A model generated the notes under the pieces. It worked only from the letters and a program-made list of their open reading frames with translations. It was not told where the DNA came from and ran no database searches. The position numbers and the translations under genes were made by a program. From Cesiribacter sp. (lineage in GTDB: Bacteria; Bacteroidota; Bacteroidia; Cytophagales; Cyclobacteriaceae), in the NCBI GenBank assembly GCA_030147305.1, contig JASLAE010000123.1, forward strand, positions 1-8,798: a DNA stretch of 8,798 nucleotides, in the 5' to 3' direction. Positions 1 through 7,140 of the stretch are shown piece after piece; positions within the stretch are counted from its first letter, which is position 1, and every line of letters starts with the position of its first letter.

Positions 1-1
1 C

Positions 2-3000
2 TACCAAACCGGTAATTACGTCTATACCTGCGATAATGAGGACGTTTATATCAGTCCCAGTGGCGGACCTGGCGATGGTGGGCATTATATTTCCACCCAT
101 AGCACCGCGGCCCTCCGATCTCCACTAAACCTCACTGCCAGCCAGGGCAGTTCCCTTGCCTATGTTGAGCTGCGCTGGGAGAAAGGAACCGATGTGCCTG
201 ATGATCGCCACCAGTACATCATCAAACGGGATGGGATTGAAATCGCAAGGGTAGCAGGTTCCATCCGGGCTTATCAGGATAATAGTACCAGCCTGGTACC
301 AGGCACCCATTATTCCTATACGGTGACCACCTATGCAGGGGACTGGAGCGCCACGTCCAGCGCCAGTAATACTGCTTCAGGTTCACTTTTTACCATTGGT
401 ACAGTGGCCAGCGATGGTGAATTTAACAACAGGGTAAAGATCAGCTGGCATGATCTTGCTGAAAAGGGAGCTGAAGATATCAAAGTAGAAAGAAGCATTC
501 CCAACAGTACGCTGGATACTGCCGATGATGCCTATGAGGAGCTTGCGATTCTGAATAAGAATGCTACTACTTACTACGATTATGATGCGATTCCAGGGTA
601 TGCGCATGCCTATCGGGTGACAGCCCTGGCAACAGGAGCCAATATGGTACCTGCTATCGATACCGGTTCTAAAAAACCAAACGGGATCATTCGGGGAGAT
701 GTCAAGTCGCTGCAGGGGGCTGGGGTGGCAGGTGTTACGCTCACCCTTACCGCTACAGTGTCTGTGGAAGGAAATAGCGTCAGTCAAAGCCGCACAACCA
801 CCACAGATGCGTCCGGTTTTTACGAAATCAATGATCTTTATTACTATAAAGAGGCCGTATATACCATTGTGCCATCTAAAGCTAATCATGGTTTTGAGCC
901 GGACACCCTGGTCAGAAATCTGAGCTTGAATTCATCAACGGTTTCAGGTGTAACCTTTACGGATACCACCGTCTATACCATAGCAGGGACCGTGTACTTA
1001 CCGGGCTATCCCGCATCGGCAAGCTGTGGGGTCAAAGGGGTAGAAATCTGGGTAAATGGCAAGTTCTCAGGGGTGGCGACGGGGGCGGATGGCACCTACC
1101 AACTCCCTATTGAGGACAATGGTACCTATACCCTTACCCCTAAATTCATGCACCATCGCTTTGTGGCGGCGGGTACCACTGCTCCTTCACGTACCCTCCA
1201 GGTAACCGAGGATATGGAAGATGTAGATTTTGAAGATATCCAAACCGATACACTCACCATCAAACTGGCGGGAGCCTGTGACAATCCGGTTTCTAATGAA
1301 GCTGTATTTGTCATCACAGCTATCGAAGGCACCGGCTGTTTCGAACGGGAGATCACCGTTGCCGGTGATAACGATACGCCTGTTGTGTTACCCGCGCAAG
1401 CCTATTGGATTACGCTGAAGCCAGGATCGCTGAGTCCTGTGAATACCAATATTGAAAAGTACTTTGTCCCCATGAAGGTGGACCTCACTGTTCGCGATAC
1501 GCTTTCAACCATCACCCATGACTCAACCGCCCATATTACGCCGGCCGATACCATCTACCTGGACAACGGTGAACAGAGAATCATTCCAGCAGATACTACC
1601 TATACCCATACTTCAGATACCCTGAAGTCAGAAATTTTACCTCGGGCGGATTTTATCTACCGGGCAGGTCTTTCTGTGGTGATCCACGAACTTCCCCTTA
1701 ACAGCTGTGCAAACGAAGCGTTTCCATACCTGCTGGAGCAGGGTACAACCCATCGGGTGCGCATTGAGGTGAGCAACAGCTATACCTTTGGGGGTGTAAA
1801 CTATACCTGCGGGGTGGAAGAGGGCACTGTGACAATTTATGATGATATCAGTGACCGAAATCCGGTAACCCTTCCCATCGAGCATGGCTTTGTGTATTAT
1901 ACTTTAGAGGCAGGAAGGCCAAATATCGGGGAGGGGGGTGCTCATCCTTACCAGAAGATGCTGCAGGTGCGCGCTAGCGTAGGCAATCTGCAACCGAAAA
2001 TGTCTGATCCTGTCTATGTACTGGTGACAGGTAACAGCCCCAGAACAGCAACTTTCTATACCAAATCGCCGCAGTTGCCTTTCCACATCCTGCATGACCC
2101 GATGGGAGACGCCAGCTACAGCTACCTGGAGAAAGGGACCAGCTTTACGCATAGCTTTGCGAACGATGTGCTGGTAGGCGGCGGCGCCGGTTTGTATGCC
2201 CGGGTTAAAGTAGGTTCCAATATTGAGGTGTTTGGTAAAAAAATTGGAGGACTCTTTGTACAGGGAGAACTGAATACTGAAGCTGGCCGAGATAATGTGG
2301 ACAATAATACCCTCACCACCAACTTCACGACCAATGAACGTTTCTCTACCTCAGAGGCTGATAATTATAATGGTGCCCAGGGAGACGTATTTATTGGCGG
2401 TTCCTTTAACATGGTCTTTTCCTTAACCGATGTCGTAGATTTTAAGAACTGTGCTGTGGTACGGGATACCACCCTTGCCTGGATCGCGGAAGGCCTGGCT
2501 ACTACTTATATTTACACGGAAAAACACATTACCTTAACACTCCTCCCACAATTAGAGAGTCTACACAAGGTGGCCGAAGGGCTGAAAAAAGACAGTATCC
2601 AGGAAACGATCAATCTCTGGAAACAGGTACTGGCCAAGAACACAGCTGAAAAGCAGCGGGCCAGATTTGTCGAGAACATTTCCTTCAGTGCCGGTGCGCC
2701 CTTCGAAAGCAGCACCACCAGCGATAGCACCAGCAGTACCAGTTATGAATATAAAGTATATTTTGACGCCGACGCGAAGCTGGGGCTGGAGGTTGATATC
2801 TTCGACAGCGAGTTTGAATTGGGGGCAAAAGCAACGTTCCGCTGGTCTAAAACTGAAACTACCTCAGTTGATATTGCCAAAACCACGACGGTTGGTTACC
2901 ATCTGGAAGACAATGACATTGGAGACTTCTTCAGTGTGGATGTACTTCAGGACCGGGCGTATGGCACACCTGTCTTTCGCCTGGTGGCCGGTACCAGCAG

Positions 3001-5902
3001 CTGCCCGCATGAACCAGGTACACAACCGCGAGATTCAGTGGCAATGCAAATGAATACCTATGCCGTGTCGAACGTAGATCCCGACAAGCCTGCTACCTTT
3101 GTGGCAAAGCTGTCTAACTTTAGCCAAAGTGAGGAAACACGTGAGTATCAGGTGCAGGTGGTTTCCACCACCAACCTCGATGGCGCCGTTGTAAAACTGG
3201 GCGGACACCCCATCAGCTCTTCCCCGGCAGCCTTTTTCATACCACCGGGTGAAACCCTGGAAACACTGCTAACGGTAGAAAGGGGCCCATCCGCCTCTAC
3301 TTACGAAAATCTGAAGCTGATCATGTTTGCAGGATGTGAAATGGAGCTTTGGGGACTGGGGGGAGATGTCACCAGCGTTGATACCGTAAGCATCGATGTG
3401 TATTTCAGAAGCCAGTGCAGTGGCGTAGCCCTTTATGCGCCCGGAGATAACTGGCTGGTTAATAAGAACAGTGAAAACAAACTGCAGGTAACACTGAGCG
3501 GCTACGATGTAAACAATCCTTACTTTGAAGGTATCTTCGTGCAGTACCGCAAAATCAGCAGCGGCGGCCAGGCCAGTGGATGGCTCACTGCGACCAATGT
3601 TCCCAAAACCAGCCTTACGGAAGCCTACTTTGATTATATCTTTGATGTTGCTGACCTGGAAAATGGAGCCTACGAGATCCGGGCGGAAGCCGTCTGCAAC
3701 TCCGGCATGGGCACTGTCTATTCTTCAGTGCAAAAGGGTTACATCGACAGGGCTTCCCTTGCACCCTTTGGTATGCCCACTCCGGCAGATGGATTCCTCA
3801 GGGAAGGTCAGGAGATCAGTATGACTTTCGACAAACCAATAGACTGTGACCTGGACGCCTATGACCCATACATTTTGCTGGTGCGGGAAGATACCGGAGA
3901 AACCATTCCCTTCACTCTTCAATGCGCTGCAAACCTGAATAAACTCATCCTGGTGCCGGAGGTGCCCCTGGCGAGCCGGCGTGACCTGGATGGCATCATG
4001 CTGACAGCAACGGTCAATGGCATACAGGATGAAAGCGGCAATATCCAGGTACGGCCTGTTAGCTGGAGCTTTAAGGTAAACTCCAGGCCTGTATTCTGGG
4101 AACCCTCACCACTGCTTGTTTCCTATATGCAGGGTACTACCCAGGTGATTGCGCCAGCCCTGAAGAGCACTGCCACCACCAACAAAGTGTTCTCCCTCAG
4201 CCATTATCCCGACTGGCTTACCCCTGCAGCCCTGAGCGGTACCCTCCTGCCCAATAACAGCTTTACCGTGGAAGCTAGTGTGCAGGCAGCGCTGGTGCCG
4301 GGCATTTACCAGGACTCAATCGTAGCCATGGTAGATGGCTTTGCCGAAGTATTGCCCGTAACCCTGGAAGTCCTGGCCATGCCCGTCTCCTGGAAGGTAA
4401 ATCCTGCTGCCTACCAGTACTCGATGAACCTTGTGGCGCAGTTTAGCCTGGATGCTACCAATACTAAGCTCTCTACAGATACACGGGATGTGATTGGGGT
4501 TTTTGTCAATGGAGTAGCGCGTGGTGTGGCGAAGATTCAGCATGTGGAAAGCCTGAATAAACATGTAGCATTTATTACTGTGTACAGCAACGAACCGCTG
4601 GCAAATAAAGAGATCCTGAGCTTCCGCTTCTGGAGGGCCCTTACGGGGGTAGAATATGGCGCCAAGGAAACCACGCCCTTTGTTTTGAATGGAACCCTGG
4701 GCACTGCCGCCGCTCCCTACATCCTGCATCCGGAGGGTAACTTCCAGGTGATCCCACTTTCCCAGGGTTGGAACTGGGTATCTGTAAACGTTGACAATGC
4801 TGATATGTCTCGTGAAAAAGTGTTCAGCAGCCTGATGGCCAGCGGTAACAGAATACAGGTAAAAGATCAGCAGAACTTTACGGAGTTCAGTCCGGCTTCA
4901 GGTTGGAGTGGTACCCTGAAATCCATCAGCACGGCCCATGGCTATATGATCCACCTTTCTGATCGGAATGATACCTTGCGTGTCGTAGGTACACCGGCTG
5001 TTATCCACCCGATTGCACTGGCCAGTGGCTGGAACTGGATTGGCTATCCACGGCAAGAAAAAGGGTTTGTGGATGATGTACTGGAGCGCTTTGGCGCCAG
5101 TCAGGGTGATCTGTTAAAGGGTACTACGGCTTTTGCCAACTTTTACAGCGATGGTGCAAATGGCGGTTATTGGCTTGGAGATCTGAAAGAGTTGGTCCCG
5201 GGTAATAGTTACAAGATGAAGGTAGCGACATCAAAAACCGTGCAGTATCCAAACAGCAGAATGGCAACCGATGGCGCTGGCTTTAGCGTAGTGGAAGGCG
5301 CTTACGAATATAACATGACGGTGACGGCACTACTGCAGGTGAATGGAAAGCCTGTACAGGATGATCAGTTTACCGTAGCTGCCTTTGTCAATGGTTCCTG
5401 CAGAGGTTTTACCCAGCCCGTGTGGGTGGAGCAGTTAAATGCCTACAGGCTTTTCCTGACTGTTCATGGAGATGTGCATGAGATAGGTGTACCTATTGAA
5501 TTCAGAGTATTCAATAGGCAGGGTTCCAGGGAACTGGCCCTTGAGAGTAAAGCGGTGAACTTTGTTACCGACCTAATGGTGGGCAATTCCGAAACACCAC
5601 ATATGCTTAGCATGCATGATCCTGACTATGTTCCAAATGGATACTGGCTCGGGCAAAACAGGCCTAATCCCTTTGTGGAGAGCACCACCATTGACTTTAG
5701 TATCCCAAAGGACGAGCGCGTAAAGGTAGCAGTCTATAATAATTTCGGGAGGCTGGTAAAGGTGCTGATAGATCAGGAACTATTGGCAGGCCATCATCAG
5801 GTAAGGTTGCAGTCCCAGGGATTGCCGGCAGGCATTTACCTGTATGTGATGGAAACAGCCAGTGAGGTGATCAGCAAAAAAATGATCCTGCTTGATCGGT
5901 AA
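2..5902 (+). CDS. Giant multidomain T9SS-secreted surface protein (5'-truncated by window edge)
   Basis: The frame is open from the first bases to TAA at 5900-5902, giving 1966 visible residues; the true start and any signal peptide lie upstream. The GTG at 194 lies inside a fibronectin-III domain, so it is not taken as the start. Residues below are counted from position 2. Visible order: fibronectin-III-like domains (about 40-127 and 128-229); two carboxypeptidase-regulatory/SdrD-B-like folds with 'DASGFYEI' and 'GADGTYQL' motifs (230-322, 325-421); an unassigned beta-rich part; a central S/T-rich module (677-1011); an Ig-like 'Big_5'-type domain (1254-1361); a BACON-like Ig domain (1362-1462); interleaved repeat modules (1464-1873); and a T9SS type A sorting domain (1880-1966). 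I infer export across the outer membrane and cell-surface attachment or release. No catalytic motif is recognised, so adhesion or matrix binding is only a guess. It is followed by its own terminator. Confidence 0.93.
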   Translation, partial: YQTGNYVYTCDNEDVYISPSGGPGDGGHYISTHSTAALRSPLNLTASQGSSLAYVELRWEKGTDVPDDRHQYIIKRDGIEIARVAGSIRAYQDNSTSLVPGTHYSYTVTTYAGDWSATSSASNTASGSLFTIGTVASDGEFNNRVKISWHDLAEKGAEDIKVERSIPNSTLDTADDAYEELAILNKNATTYYDYDAIPGYAHAYRVTALATGANMVPAIDTGSKKPNGIIRGDVKSLQGAGVAGVTLTLTATVSVEGNSVSQSRTTTTDASGFYEINDLYYYKEAVYTIVPSKANHGFEPDTLVRNLSLNSSTVSGVTFTDTTVYTIAGTVYLPGYPASASCGVKGVEIWVNGKFSGVATGADGTYQLPIEDNGTYTLTPKFMHHRFVAAGTTAPSRTLQVTEDMEDVDFEDIQTDTLTIKLAGACDNPVSNEAVFVITAIEGTGCFEREITVAGDNDTPVVLPAQAYWITLKPGSLSPVNTNIEKYFVPMKVDLTVRDTLSTITHDSTAHITPADTIYLDNGEQRIIPADTTYTHTSDTLKSEILPRADFIYRAGLSVVIHELPLNSCANEAFPYLLEQGTTHRVRIEVSNSYTFGGVNYTCGVEEGTVTIYDDISDRNPVTLPIEHGFVYYTLEAGRPNIGEGGAHPYQKMLQVRASVGNLQPKMSDPVYVLVTGNSPRTATFYTKSPQLPFHILHDPMGDASYSYLEKGTSFTHSFANDVLVGGGAGLYARVKVGSNIEVFGKKIGGLFVQGELNTEAGRDNVDNNTLTTNFTTNERFSTSEADNYNGAQGDVFIGGSFNMVFSLTDVVDFKNCAVVRDTTLAWIAEGLATTYIYTEKHITLTLLPQLESLHKVAEGLKKDSIQETINLWKQVLAKNTAEKQRARFVENISFSAGAPFESSTTSDSTSSTSYEYKVYFDADAKLGLEVDIFDSEFELGAKATFRWSKTETTSVDIAKTTTVGYHLEDNDIGDFFSVDVLQDRAYGTPVFRLVAGTSSCPHEPGTQPRDSVAMQMNTYAVSNVDPDKPATFVAKLSNFSQSEETREYQVQVVSTTNLDGAVVKLGGHPISSSPAAFFIPPGETLETLLTVERGPSASTYENLKLIMFAGCEMELWGLGGDVTSVDTVSIDVYFRSQCSGVALYAPGDNWLVNKNSENKLQVTLSGYDVNNPYFEGIFVQYRKISSGGQASGWLTATNVPKTSLTEAYFDYIFDVADLENGAYEIRAEAVCNSGMGTVYSSVQKGYIDRASLAPFGMPTPADGFLREGQEISMTFDKPIDCDLDAYDPYILLVREDTGETIPFTLQCAANLNKLILVPEVPLASRRDLDGIMLTATVNGIQDESGNIQVRPVSWSFKVNSRPVFWEPSPLLVSYMQGTTQVIAPALKSTATTNKVFSLSHYPDWLTPAALSGTLLPNNSFTVEASVQAALVPGIYQDSIVAMVDGFAEVLPVTLEVLAMPVSWKVNPAAYQYSMNLVAQFSLDATNTKLSTDTRDVIGVFVNGVARGVAKIQHVESLNKHVAFITVYSNEPLANKEILSFRFWRALTGVEYGAKETTPFVLNGTLGTAAAPYILHPEGNFQVIPLSQGWNWVSVNVDNADMSREKVFSSLMASGNRIQVKDQQNFTEFSPASGWSGTLKSISTAHGYMIHLSDRNDTLRVVGTPAVIHPIALASGWNWIGYPRQEKGFVDDVLERFGASQGDLLKGTTAFANFYSDGANGGYWLGDLKELVPGNSYKMKVATSKTVQYPNSRMATDGAGFSVVEGAYEYNMTVTALLQVNGKPVQDDQFTVAAFVNGSCRGFTQPVWVEQLNAYRLFLTVHGDVHEIGVPIEFRVFNRQGSRELALESKAVNFVTDLMVGNSETPHMLSMHDPDYVPNGYWLGQNRPNPFVESTTIDFSIPKDERVKVAVYNNFGRLVKVLIDQELLAGHHQVRLQSQGLPAGIYLYVMETASEVISKKMILLDR
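2033..3033 (+). other. Central beta-rich module of the giant protein with S/T-rich amphipathic strands
   Basis: This is a region inside the large CDS (residues about 678-1011). It opens near 'HILHDPMGDASYSYLEKG' (from residue 695) and closes at 'CPHEPGTQPRD' (residues 1001-1011). I associate both motifs, from memory, with giant uncharacterised surface proteins. Between them are a glycine-rich stretch ('VGGGAGLYARVKVG'), a short helical charged stretch near 2560-2670, and two S/T-rich alternating strands (about 2681-2760 and 2836-2910) flanking an acidic, hydrophobic-alternating segment. No named domain is assigned. The alternation pattern resembles the membrane-inserting hairpins of aerolysin-type beta-pore proteins, which is an inference from pattern only. 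Confidence 0.5.
4391..5620 (+). repeat. Interleaved duplicated protein modules (X1-G1-G2-X2) before the sorting domain
   Basis: Two related modules, X1 (about 4391-4735) and X2 (about 5282-5620), share A-Y-x-Y-(S/N)-M, F-V-N-G-x-x-R-G, V-E-x-L-N and F-(I/L)-T-V motifs in the same order. Between them sit two further related modules, G1 (about 4748-5000) and G2 (about 5002-5230). Each of these starts with I-x-L-x-x-GWNW, followed by a glycine/aromatic segment with 'GW/YW.G.L' and a 'GYM' or 'SYKM' strand. The DNA of the copies is diverged, so these are old domain duplications and not recent repeats. They probably form beta-sandwich stalk or binding domains next to the surface anchor. Confidence 0.7.
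5639..5899 (+). other. T9SS type A C-terminal sorting domain (coding part)
   Basis: The last 87 residues of the large protein show the expected pattern: an 'NRPNPF' motif near the start, a hydrophobic-polar strand 'TTIDFSIP', 'VKVAVYNNFGRLVKVL', an 'LPAGIYLYVM' strand, and a short basic/hydrophobic end 'ISKKMILLDR'. In the known family this domain directs the protein through the outer-membrane T9SS translocon and is then normally removed by the sortase PorU. It is full length and ends directly at the stop codon. Confidence 0.93.
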
Positions 5903-5946
5903 GCAAGGACTAGCTGTTTGCTAATAGCTTGCCACTGCCTTGTGTA

Positions 5947-5978
5947 AAAAGCCCTACGCTGAAAAGCGTGGGGCTTTT
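5947..5978 (+). terminator. Rho-independent terminator of the giant gene
   Basis: A 14-bp stem (5947-5960 with 5965-5978) contains a single G-T wobble and closes on a GAAA tetraloop. The right arm ends in TTTT and the left arm begins with a run of five A, so it could also work on the opposite strand. It lies 45 bp after the stop codon at 5902, which fits termination of the large gene and isolates it from the genes downstream. Confidence 0.85.
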
Positions 5979-6226
5979 GCATTGGCAGGCTATCCTATTA
6001 CATCAACGGGTAAGAAGAGAGTAACTGTTGGACCACACGTTCATATGCAGGATGATAAATCAATTCAGGTGCCAGTCATAGAAATTAATCATAGAGGCGG
6101 CCCTGGTCCGATTACTTTTTTAATTAGAAAGGCTCGGCGGGCTTTTATGCGCTGCAGTCACTGCACCTACAAGTTTCTTCACTGCTCAATTCCCAGCTAT
6201 CTGGAAGGCACATCGTGTTGTAATAA

Positions 6227-6288
6227 CCTTAACGGCAGCCCTTCAAGCGGCGAAGGGGATTAAACTAGGGGCTGCCACTTGTTTTAGG
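6227..6288 (+). repeat. Inverted repeat with CCTTAAC core, possible first recombination-like site
   Basis: GGCAGCCC (6234-6241) is the exact reverse complement of GGGCTGCC (6269-6276). Outside it, CCTTAAC (6227-6233) can pair partly with GTTTTAGG (6281-6288). Inside it, CCCTTC (6239-6244) and GAAGGG (6252-6257) offer an alternative short stem. The CCTTAAC core is identical to the left core of the spacer repeat at 7748-7754. It may be an array-boundary site or a terminator; the T-run after it is poor. Confidence 0.4.
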
Positions 6289-6351
6289 CTCAGCTCCCTT
6301 AAAATTTATCTCTAAAAGGGAGTAAAGCATTCATAGGAGCCTCTTACTCCC
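6286..6351 (+). promoter_or_regulatory. Mutually exclusive hairpins upstream of the exporter gene (possible leader element)
   Basis: One fold pairs AGGCTC (6286-6291) with GAGCCT (6337-6342) around an inner stem CTCCCTT/AAGGGAG (6294-6300 with 6316-6322). The competing fold pairs GGGAGTAA (6318-6325) with TTACTCCC (6344-6351), reusing the same bases. The structure ends about 155 bp before the exporter ATG. It does not show the motifs I know for guanidine-I, -II or -III riboswitches. Whether it is transcribed with the exporter is not visible. Confidence 0.35.
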
Positions 6352-6505
6352 ACGCTGGATTATTTGCTGTAATAGATGCCTCCAGACTAGTTGAAAAAAT
6401 GCTGATGTCAATGCTTTTCCATCTAGAAAATGTATGGTTTAATATAGCTTAAACCTGTTGTAAAACGCTCCCTCAATTTTAATTTTAAACTTTATAAAAA
6501 AAGTA

Positions 6506-6832
6506 ATGAACTGGATTATTTTAATTATTGCAGGTTTGTTTGAAGTAGCTTTTGCTTCCTGTTTGGGAAAAGCAAAAGCATCGACAGGAAATGAAATGTA
6601 TTTCTGGTATGCAGCATTTCTTATTACCTTGAGCATTAGCATGGGACTTTTGATAAAAGCTACACAAACTTTACCAATCGGTACCGCATATGCAGTGTGG
6701 ACAGGAGTTGGAGCAGTTGGAACAGTGCTGGTAGGTATCTTTGTGTTTAAAGACCCCGTTACCTTTTGGAGAATGTTTTTTATCGCAACCCTTATTGGCT
6801 CAATTATCGGACTTAAAACTGTATCTCACTAA
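6506..6832 (+). CDS. Small multidrug resistance (SMR) family exporter, guanidinium-exporter (Gdx/SugE)-like
   Basis: The 108-residue length and four hydrophobic segments (about 2-20, 32-50, 57-76 and 85-104) are typical of SMR proteins, which work as antiparallel dimers in the inner membrane and exchange protons for cationic substrates. The essential membrane glutamate is E13, in 'AGLFEVAFA'. The 'LPIGTAYAVWTGVGAVGT' block (residues 56-73) is the Gdx/SugE-type signature and contains Y62 and W65. With S45 these match, by position, the substrate-pocket residues of characterised guanidinium exporters. The tryptophan usually found three residues after the glutamate is F16 here. A three-residue longer first loop is likely. 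The ATG at 6506 is chosen because the hydrophobic segment starts immediately after it. No Shine-Dalgarno sequence is present, and the upstream region is A/T-rich, as is common in Bacteroidota. The gene is alone in its transcript direction block and is followed 9 bp later by a cassette-type repeat. Confidence 0.9.
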   Translation: MNWIILIIAGLFEVAFASCLGKAKASTGNEMYFWYAAFLITLSISMGLLIKATQTLPIGTAYAVWTGVGAVGTVLVGIFVFKDPVTFWRMFFIATLIGSIIGLKTVSH

Positions 6833-6841
6833 AAAATAATG

Positions 6842-6956
6842 AACCCGGCACATAACAGCAGCTTAAAGTAAGCTCCCGCACAGCTTTCAGCCATTCTTGT
6901 ACAGGAAGCTGGCTTTGCTTACATTCAGCAAGTGGCATTCTATTACGCAACGTAAT
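6842..6956 (+). repeat. Inter-gene repeat copy A (attC-like or cassette-boundary element)
   Basis: It starts 9 bp after the exporter stop codon and is homologous to the spacer at 7741-7884. Shared blocks in the same order are AACC.G..C.TAACA, TTAAAG(T/C)AAGCT (6863-6874), TT(C/G)AGCC, TTGT(A/G)CAGG (6897-6905) and TTCAG(C/T)AA. It can fold into a long imperfect hairpin: GTAAGC (6868-6873) with GCTTAC (6917-6922), and inside it CAGCTT (6881-6886) with AAGCTG (6906-6911). It ends with a small hairpin ATTACG-CAA-CGTAAT (6942-6956). Compared with copy B it lacks about 23 nt after the left core and has about 10 extra nt in the middle. Confidence 0.7.
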
Positions 6957-7140
6957 CTTTCTTTAATGAAGGTGTCAACAAAAAATGGGTTTATTAATTG
7001 CAGCCTTAAGGAAGATCCAAATTATACAGATTTAATATTTGTCTTTAAAAAAGAAAAACAAACTACAACAACACCTGACTGCTTTAAAACATAGTTTAAC
7101 CAAATTCTATAAGCAAGTTTAAAACGATCCAATTAGCAGG
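6957..7140. other. A/T-rich leader between repeat A and the DUF6624 gene
   Basis: This stretch is unusually long for the gap between a cassette boundary and its gene (the equivalent gap after copy B is under 20 bp). A 43-codon frame (ATG 6966 to TAG 7092-7094) is open but lysine/threonine-rich and unrecognised, so it is not called a gene. The promoter of the following gene may lie here. Confidence 0.5.

Larger units (their letters stand above)
5979..6505. other. Gene-poor spacer between the surface-protein gene and the accessory genes
   Basis: No convincing gene is seen in this 527-bp stretch on either strand. An open frame runs from the terminator to 6263, but it has no plausible start or recognisable protein. 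A 13-bp near-palindrome (TGCAGT-C-ACTGCA, 6153-6165) and the two larger structures listed separately (6227-6288 and 6286-6351) are present. The last 100 bp before 6506 are strongly A/T-rich and presumably hold the exporter promoter, but I could not place a confident Bacteroidota TTTG/TAnnTTTG pair. Confidence 0.6.

Noticed and set aside
383..889. A 168-codon open frame on the minus strand
   Set aside because: It is fully inside the coding region of the giant protein, whose domains are clear in the plus frame; the minus-strand product resembles no family.
2667..3053. A 128-codon plus-strand frame overlapping the giant gene
   Set aside because: It is an out-of-frame shadow of a continuous, motif-bearing coding sequence.
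4316..4729. A 137-codon open frame on the minus strand
   Set aside because: It lies opposite the BACON-like and X1 modules of the giant protein and has no recognisable product.
5940..6263. A 107-codon open frame on the plus strand after the giant gene
   Set aside because: It starts at a TTG inside the terminator hairpin region, the protein is cysteine- and proline-rich without a recognisable pattern, and it overlaps inverted repeats.
6286..6505. A guanidine riboswitch upstream of the Gdx-like exporter
   Set aside because: I looked for the paired ACGR-type hairpin loops of guanidine-II and for guanidine-I and -III signatures and found none.
6439..6642. A minus-strand frame overlapping the start of the exporter
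   Set aside because: It is a shadow of the hydrophobic SMR coding sequence and its A/T-rich leader.
6966..7094. A possible 43-residue peptide gene before the DUF6624 gene
   Set aside because: Composition is K/T-rich, no family pattern is seen, and there is no ribosome site; it could be a remnant but cannot be supported.
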